From: Bacillota bacterium | GTDB taxonomy: Bacteria; Bacillota; Clostridia; Caldicoprobacterales; Xylanivirgaceae | Reading direction: 5' to 3' | Length of the DNA: 58,297 nt | Assembly: GCA_023621995.1 (NCBI GenBank) | Contig: JAMOAB010000149.1 | Coordinates: 1 to 58,297, forward strand | Shown: piece by piece, positions 54,521 to 58,297 of the stretch | Numbering within the stretch: the first letter of the stretch is position 1 | How the letters are laid out: each line of letters starts with the position of its first letter | Notes under the pieces: generated by a model | What the model saw: only the letters and a program-made list of their open reading frames with translations | Database searches by the model: none | Told to the model about the DNA's origin: nothing | Position numbers and translations under genes: made by a program

Positions 54521-55417
54521 ATGAAGATAGTCATTGAAAATACAATAGAACAATATAGGGAATTGTGGTCATTAAAGGGAAAAAGGGAGAATTATTTCCG
54601 GTATAAGATGATGAAACCTCTTGAGGACATGTGGAATACAATTAATGTACCTCTAAAGGCTAAAGAGGTTGGTGGCTATGATGTGATTATGGCAACACAA
54701 ATGCTGGGATTCTTAGATATTGACGAAATCACTTTTGCAGAAAAAGCCTTGAAAGATTTAGAAAAAATGAATGCATTAGAAATGGCTGAAACGACCCTAA
54801 AAGATTGCTTAGATTTTTCATATAGACATGGACTAAAAATAGACGCTGAAGAACTGAGACTCGGCATATATATTGGAAATCCTAAAAAACTGGAGACACA
54901 ATATGGCTATACCGGCTTTGGTGGTATTCCAGGGTATATTATGACAATAATTTATCCAAATGACTACAACATTCCACGCTTCCCAGCACTGATTGCCCAT
55001 GAATTTCACCATAATTTACGATTCTCATATTTTGACTGGGATCATGGAGATGTATCTGTAGGGGATTATATAGTTATTGAAGGACTGGCTGATTCTTTTG
55101 CGACGTCACTTTACGGCGAGGAATATCTAGGTCCATGGGTTACCTCCATCAATGATGAAGAACTGGAATATTCTATCTATGTAATCGGCGAAGGTCTCAA
55201 TGTTAAAGGATTCGACCAGGTCAGTAGCTATATGTTTGGCGATGAGCATGCTAATGAGAAGGGTTATCAGCCAGTGGGCCTATCAGCCGGAGCAGGGTAT
55301 GCCGTAGGATATCACGCCGTTCAATCTTTTATACAAAAAAATAATGTTACGATCCAAGAAGCCACGCTTTTGAGTACAGATGAGATAATTGACAATTGCG
55401 GGTTGTTTGCTAAGTAA
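54521..55417 (+). CDS. DUF2268-type predicted zinc protease
   Basis: 298 residues from the ATG at 54521 (AGAGGTGG upstream). The zinc site HEFHHN is near residue 165, with an IEGLAD motif about 30 residues later that gives the third ligand, as in gluzincin-like DUF2268 proteins. No signal peptide. Downstream SAGAGYAVGYHAVQ is conserved in the family. Expression is probably controlled through the MerR-type promoter; no MerR gene is seen in the window. Confidence 0.8.
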   Translation: MKIVIENTIEQYRELWSLKGKRENYFRYKMMKPLEDMWNTINVPLKAKEVGGYDVIMATQMLGFLDIDEITFAEKALKDLEKMNALEMAETTLKDCLDFSYRHGLKIDAEELRLGIYIGNPKKLETQYGYTGFGGIPGYIMTIIYPNDYNIPRFPALIAHEFHHNLRFSYFDWDHGDVSVGDYIVIEGLADSFATSLYGEEYLGPWVTSINDEELEYSIYVIGEGLNVKGFDQVSSYMFGDEHANEKGYQPVGLSAGAGYAVGYHAVQSFIQKNNVTIQEATLLSTDEIIDNCGLFAK

Positions 55418-55422
55418 TACTA

Positions 55423-55467
55423 TCCTACTTATGATACGGTTCACCGTATCGACTCTACTCGCAAAAC
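55423..55467 (+). repeat. Left direct repeat of the arsR-ABC cassette
   Basis: About 45 bp sharing TTATGATA, GTTCACCGTATC, TCTACT and GCAAAA in order with 57973-58017. In this copy GATACGG-TTCA-CCGTATC is a perfect inverted repeat. Confidence 0.6.
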
Positions 55468-55575
55468 TTATTTGATAATAGATGTAATGTAATAAAATTA
55501 ACTTAAATTCTTGCAATATTATATAAAGCAAAATAAACATCCCCTATATCTTCTCGCTATTGTTCCCTAAACAAC

Positions 55576-56310
55576 CTAAAGAATCCAATTCTTTTTTATG
55601 TTTCTCTGGCATAAGTAAAATAATGAAATAGCAAATATTAACATTATCGAGATACTAAATGTAGTGTTTAAAATAGAGTTACCTGTAATCATACCGTTAA
55701 GTATATCGGTTCCATAAGTTAAAGGCAAACAAAATGATATTGGTTTCAAAAAATTAGGTAATTGTTCAATTGGCATAAACAGTCCACATAAAAATAACAT
55801 TGGAAATCTAAAGAAGTTTGAAAAAGTTTGTGCTTCAAAAACTTCCTTAGCAGATACAGCAATCAACAAACCTATTAAGGCAGAAGTTACTGCAATTAAA
55901 AAAATTGCAATAATTATAATTCCCCAGTTTATTCCATTTAAGTCAGCAAAGAATGCACCAAAGGCAACTGGAACAAATGCATTAATCATCCCAAACATTA
56001 TTGCTCCTGACAATTTAGCAAAAACTAATGTATTTAAACTAATAGGTGCTAATAACAATCTATCAAAAGAACGTCCTTTTCTTTCAAATGTAATTGTAAC
56101 TGCCAACATTGAAGTTGTCCCAAACAATACACTCATTGCCATTAAACCAGGTAATAGTTCAATAATTTCTATATTACCTGGTGAACGAATGAGTTGCATT
56201 AGTGTCCATGACAAAGGGAAGATAATGCCCCAACTAATATTAGGTGGTTTTAAATAATAATTATGAATATCCTTTTTTAAAATATTCCAAAATGCTATAA
56301 GAGTTCTCAT
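55576..56310 (-). CDS. ABC-2 type permease
   Basis: 244 residues, six helices, of the YhaP/DrrB-like ABC-2 group; FERKGRSFDRLLLAPI and SFCLPLTYGTDILNG are typical. It overlaps the ATPase accessory frame by 4 bases. Part of the arsR-ATPase-permease cassette; such cassettes export drugs or metals, but cargo is not known. Confidence 0.85.
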   Translation of the reverse strand: MRTLIAFWNILKKDIHNYYLKPPNISWGIIFPLSWTLMQLIRSPGNIEIIELLPGLMAMSVLFGTTSMLAVTITFERKGRSFDRLLLAPISLNTLVFAKLSGAIMFGMINAFVPVAFGAFFADLNGINWGIIIIAIFLIAVTSALIGLLIAVSAKEVFEAQTFSNFFRFPMLFLCGLFMPIEQLPNFLKPISFCLPLTYGTDILNGMITGNSILNTTFSISIMLIFAISLFYLCQRNIKKNWIL

Positions 56311-56618
56311 TTTTGCATCCTCCCCTTTTCTTTTTCTCTTTTTAGTTTAAAGGCTTCAATTCCTGTTATTTTAACAAAGACATCTTCTAATGATGGCTTT
56401 ATTTCTTTGGCTTCATAAACGGAAACTCCTTTACTATCCAGTAGTTGAAGAATAGGTAATAATGCTACACGTTCTTTAGAAATAATTAAACAAGAATTTT
56501 CGTCTGGAATCTCTACCTTGCAATTTTGAAAATTATTTTCTAGTTCTTCTCTTATTTCTTTTATACTATCATTAAGTACCAATTTAATTTTATGTTCATG
56601 TTCTGCATTTTCCATCAA
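56307..56618 (-). CDS. Separated C-terminal domain of the ABC ATPase
   Basis: 103 residues starting at a TTG that overlaps the previous stop codon. HKIKLVLNDSIKEIREEL and LLDSKGVSVYEAKEIKPSLE, then DVFVKITGIEAF, match the accessory domain normally fused behind drug-exporter ATPases. In the expected product, the text GKIVK would run on to ELMENAEHEH; here the frame is shifted, so this is either a frameshift lesion or a translationally coupled second polypeptide. Confidence 0.6.
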   Translation of the reverse strand: MMENAEHEHKIKLVLNDSIKEIREELENNFQNCKVEIPDENSCLIISKERVALLPILQLLDSKGVSVYEAKEIKPSLEDVFVKITGIEAFKLKREKEKGRMQK

Positions 56619-57262
56619 TTCTTTACAATCTTGCCATTTACAATAAAAGCAATCCTATCACAGATTCGTTCAGCCTCTTCAATATAATGAGTAGTAATAA
56701 AGATAGTTTTTCCTTGATTTTTTAAGTTCAATATAAGTTCTCTTATTTGCCTTGCACTTTCAACATCTATTCCTGTAGTTGGTTCATCTAAAAATAATAT
56801 TTTAGGATTATGTATAATTCCAGCAGCTATTGTAAGTTTTCTTTTCATTCCTTTTGAATATGTTTTAAAAGGGCGTTTTCCTGCGTTAGTTAAATTAAAT
56901 TGCTCCAACAATTTCATTGCTCTTTTTTCACGTTCTTCTTTACCCATTCCATATAACGAAGCACAAAAACAAAGATTATCGAAGCCATCCATTTCATCAT
57001 ACAGATTGTTTTCATCAGGAATAACACCTATAATCCTTTGAACCTTTTTAATATCTTTTATTGCATCAATTCCATCAATCATAATATTTCCACTGGTAGG
57101 TCTGGATAACCCAATCATCATATTGATTGTTGAAGTTTTCCCTGCTCCATTTGGCCCTAAGAATCCAAATACTTCACCCTGTTCAATACCAAAAGAAATA
57201 TTATTAACTGCTTGAAATTCTCCATATACCTTTTTAAGATTTGTTACATTAACAATTTCCAT
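56615..57262 (-). CDS. ABC-2 exporter ATPase, catalytic domain, frame broken near the end
   Basis: 215 residues with a whole nucleotide-binding domain: Walker A GPNGAGKTS, signature YSKGMKRKL, Walker B LFLDEPTTGID, TTHYIEEAE. Usual length is about 300; it ends NGKIVKN-stop, exactly where the accessory domain should begin, and that domain is found in another frame at 56307-56618. The catalytic part is undamaged. Confidence 0.85.
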   Translation of the reverse strand: MEIVNVTNLKKVYGEFQAVNNISFGIEQGEVFGFLGPNGAGKTSTINMMIGLSRPTSGNIMIDGIDAIKDIKKVQRIIGVIPDENNLYDEMDGFDNLCFCASLYGMGKEEREKRAMKLLEQFNLTNAGKRPFKTYSKGMKRKLTIAAGIIHNPKILFLDEPTTGIDVESARQIRELILNLKNQGKTIFITTHYIEEAERICDRIAFIVNGKIVKN

Positions 57263-57268
57263 GATGTT

Positions 57269-57667
57269 TTACACTTCCTCTCTTTCTTCCTCATGACAAG
57301 AGGACTGAACTTCATTAGAACACTTATAACTACTCCCTTGTACATGACATCTTTTATACTCAGAAGATTCACACCCTACGTTTTGAGGATTACAAACTTT
57401 CCGTTCAATTGTAGCAAGTTCTTCAATTTTAAAAGCAAGTTCGTGCAGGGTATCTCGGTCTACATCATAGTGCACAAAATAACCTTTTTTCACCCCTACA
57501 AGTAAACCTGCTTCCCGTAAAACTTTTAAATGTTGCGATATTGCAGATTCTGATAATTCAAGTTTTCTTGATAATGCTCTTACACAATAGTTATGCTGTA
57601 AAAGCAATATGAGAATTTTAAATCTCGTTTCATCAGCTATGGCTTTTAACACCTTTGTTGTTTCCAT
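57269..57667 (-). CDS. ArsR-family repressor with Cys-rich tail
   Basis: 132 residues. The winged helix-turn-helix (CVRALSRKLELSESAISQHL and KVLREAGLLVGVKKGYFV) is standard. Residues 92-126 form a tail with cysteines in CNPQNVGC, RCHVQG and SSCHEEE, which may bind metal or sense redox. It heads the operon and probably represses it at the palindromes 57681-57745. Confidence 0.85.
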   Translation of the reverse strand: METTKVLKAIADETRFKILILLLQHNYCVRALSRKLELSESAISQHLKVLREAGLLVGVKKGYFVHYDVDRDTLHELAFKIEELATIERKVCNPQNVGCESSEYKRCHVQGSSYKCSNEVQSSCHEEEREEV

Positions 57668-57680
57668 AATTAACCTCCAT

Positions 57681-57745
57681 TATACTTTAATTAAGTTATA
57701 ACTTAATTAAAGTATAATTCTTTTTTTGATTAAGTCAATACTTAA
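57681..57745 (-). promoter_or_regulatory. arsR promoter with two palindromic operators
   Basis: Minus strand: TTGACT (57733-57738), 16-base spacer, TATACT (57711-57716). A 36-bp perfect palindrome (57681-57716; centre AAGTTATAACTT) covers -10 and the start; a second dyad, TTAAGT-N4-ACTTAA (57730-57745), covers -35. Binding at either would block transcription. Confidence 0.75.
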
Positions 57746-57972
57746 TTAAATATAAAATGAAACAACTCAAATCAGACTCTAAAACTTATTCCATAAACAA
57801 AACCATAGTTCCAAGGTAATCCTTATACCTTTTCCCTATGGTTTCTAATAATACTTTATTTATTTATTTCCTATTAAGAATTTGCATAGTGATAAAAGTT
57901 TGTTTTGACTATGTATAAATATATAAACAAGGTTCTATCCCCTTCTATTCTACAACAAATTGGAATAGCTTG

Positions 57973-58017
57973 TCCTATTTATGATAGAGTTCACCGTATC
58001 AGTTCTACTAGCAAAAT
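57973..58017 (+). repeat. Right direct repeat of the arsR-ABC cassette
   Basis: Same orientation and block order as 55423-55467, about 80% alike by eye, 2.55 kb away. The inner dyad is degenerate here (GATAGAG). Confidence 0.6.
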
Positions 58018-58037
58018 AAATAGAATGTGTTTAATAG

Positions 58038-58297
58038 TTAATATTGATTATTAAAATCATTTGCCATTTCTAGAACTGAAATATATCTTTCCAATTCTTC
58101 TTGTATATATTCTTCAATCATTTCTATTAACATCTGAGGATTAGAATTATTTAAGTGAAAATCTGTAAAACAATTATAATATCTTTTTCTATCCTTAAAC
58201 TTGATATTAATAGGAGGATATCCTTCTTTCATAAGTTCAAAATTCATAATTAAACGTCCAGTCCTACCATTTCCATCTATAAATGGATGTATAGCTT
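58038..58297 (-). CDS. Fic-domain protein, C-terminal part
   Basis: The frame enters from the right edge. It begins [20 protein letters not shown], which is the Fic active-site motif HPFxDGNGRxGR (catalytic His), and runs to a stop at 58038, 86 residues in view. Fic enzymes transfer AMP or other phospho-groups to proteins. The inhibitory helix and start lie outside the window. Confidence 0.9.
   Translation of the reverse strand, partial: AIHPFIDGNGRTGRLIMNFELMKEGYPPINIKFKDRKRYYNCFTDFHLNNSNPQMLIEMIEEYIQEELERYISVLEMANDFNNQY

Larger units (their letters stand above)
57668..58037. other. Intergenic region upstream of arsR
   Basis: About 370 AT-rich bases without a gene; contains the arsR promoter and operators (57681-57745) and the right direct repeat (57973-58017). 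Confidence 0.6.

Noticed and set aside
55423-58017. Reading the bracketed cassette as a transposon
   Set aside because: No transposase or integrase lies between the repeats and there are no terminal inverted repeats, so only a repeat-flanked cassette is claimed.

Overview
The window is AT-rich, with heavy ATA/AGA/AGG codon use, strong AGGAGG ribosome binding sites and frequent TTG/GTG starts. Together with an oxygen-sensitive anaerobic gene set (pyruvate formate-lyase and its activase, superoxide reductase, FeoAB, B12-dependent methionine synthase with a separate activation protein) this points to a chromosomal segment of a low-GC anaerobic Firmicute, most likely a member of the Clostridia. 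I see no tRNA, rRNA, CRISPR array or intact insertion sequence.

Layout. 1-6.9 kb (minus strand): a carbohydrate-type ABC importer (lipoprotein, two permeases), a ROK-family repressor and two phosphodiesterase/alkaline-phosphatase-superfamily proteins; the second permease is fused in frame to a PHP phosphoesterase. 7-12.9 kb (minus): an oppABCDF peptide importer whose OppA is circularly permuted. 13.2-17.5 kb: thpR, an MntR/DtxR-type regulator divergent from feoA-feoB, and an endonuclease III-like glycosylase. 17.7-25.3 kb: ribosomal protein L25, a MarR regulator, a HEAT-repeat protein, a coiled-coil protein, superoxide reductase, mscL and a marR-linked heterodimeric ABC exporter. 25.6-30.9 kb: exonuclease III, a graveyard of DUF188 and BlaR1/M56 fragments, then pflA-pflB under a ZTP riboswitch. 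31-36.4 kb: an HI0933-type flavoprotein and a metF / MetH-activation / metH operon under a SAM-I riboswitch.

36.6-45.6 kb: an ABC-2 exporter pair, a phospholipase D-type enzyme, the scar of a deleted duplicate of the two-component/ABC locus, a manganese-transporter-like gene whose middle is out of frame, an HD hydrolase, a GltS-like symporter and a PlsC-like acyltransferase. 45.9-50.9 kb: a three-gene ABC-2 exporter divergent from a NarL-type two-component system with a palindrome between them. 50.9-58.3 kb is accessory in character: a heptad-repeat protein, a methyltransferase, orphan proteins, a broken BceB-like permease, a DUF2268 metalloprotease behind a MerR-type 19-bp-spacer promoter, an arsR-ABC cassette bracketed by about 45-bp direct repeats, and the end of a Fic protein.

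The strongest anomalies are the circularly permuted OppA, the permease-PHP fusion, the out-of-frame block in the manganese-transporter-like gene, the exporter gene that seems to lack a normal start codon, and the MerR-type promoter with no MerR gene in view. All calls are from reading the sequence; none was tested by database search.
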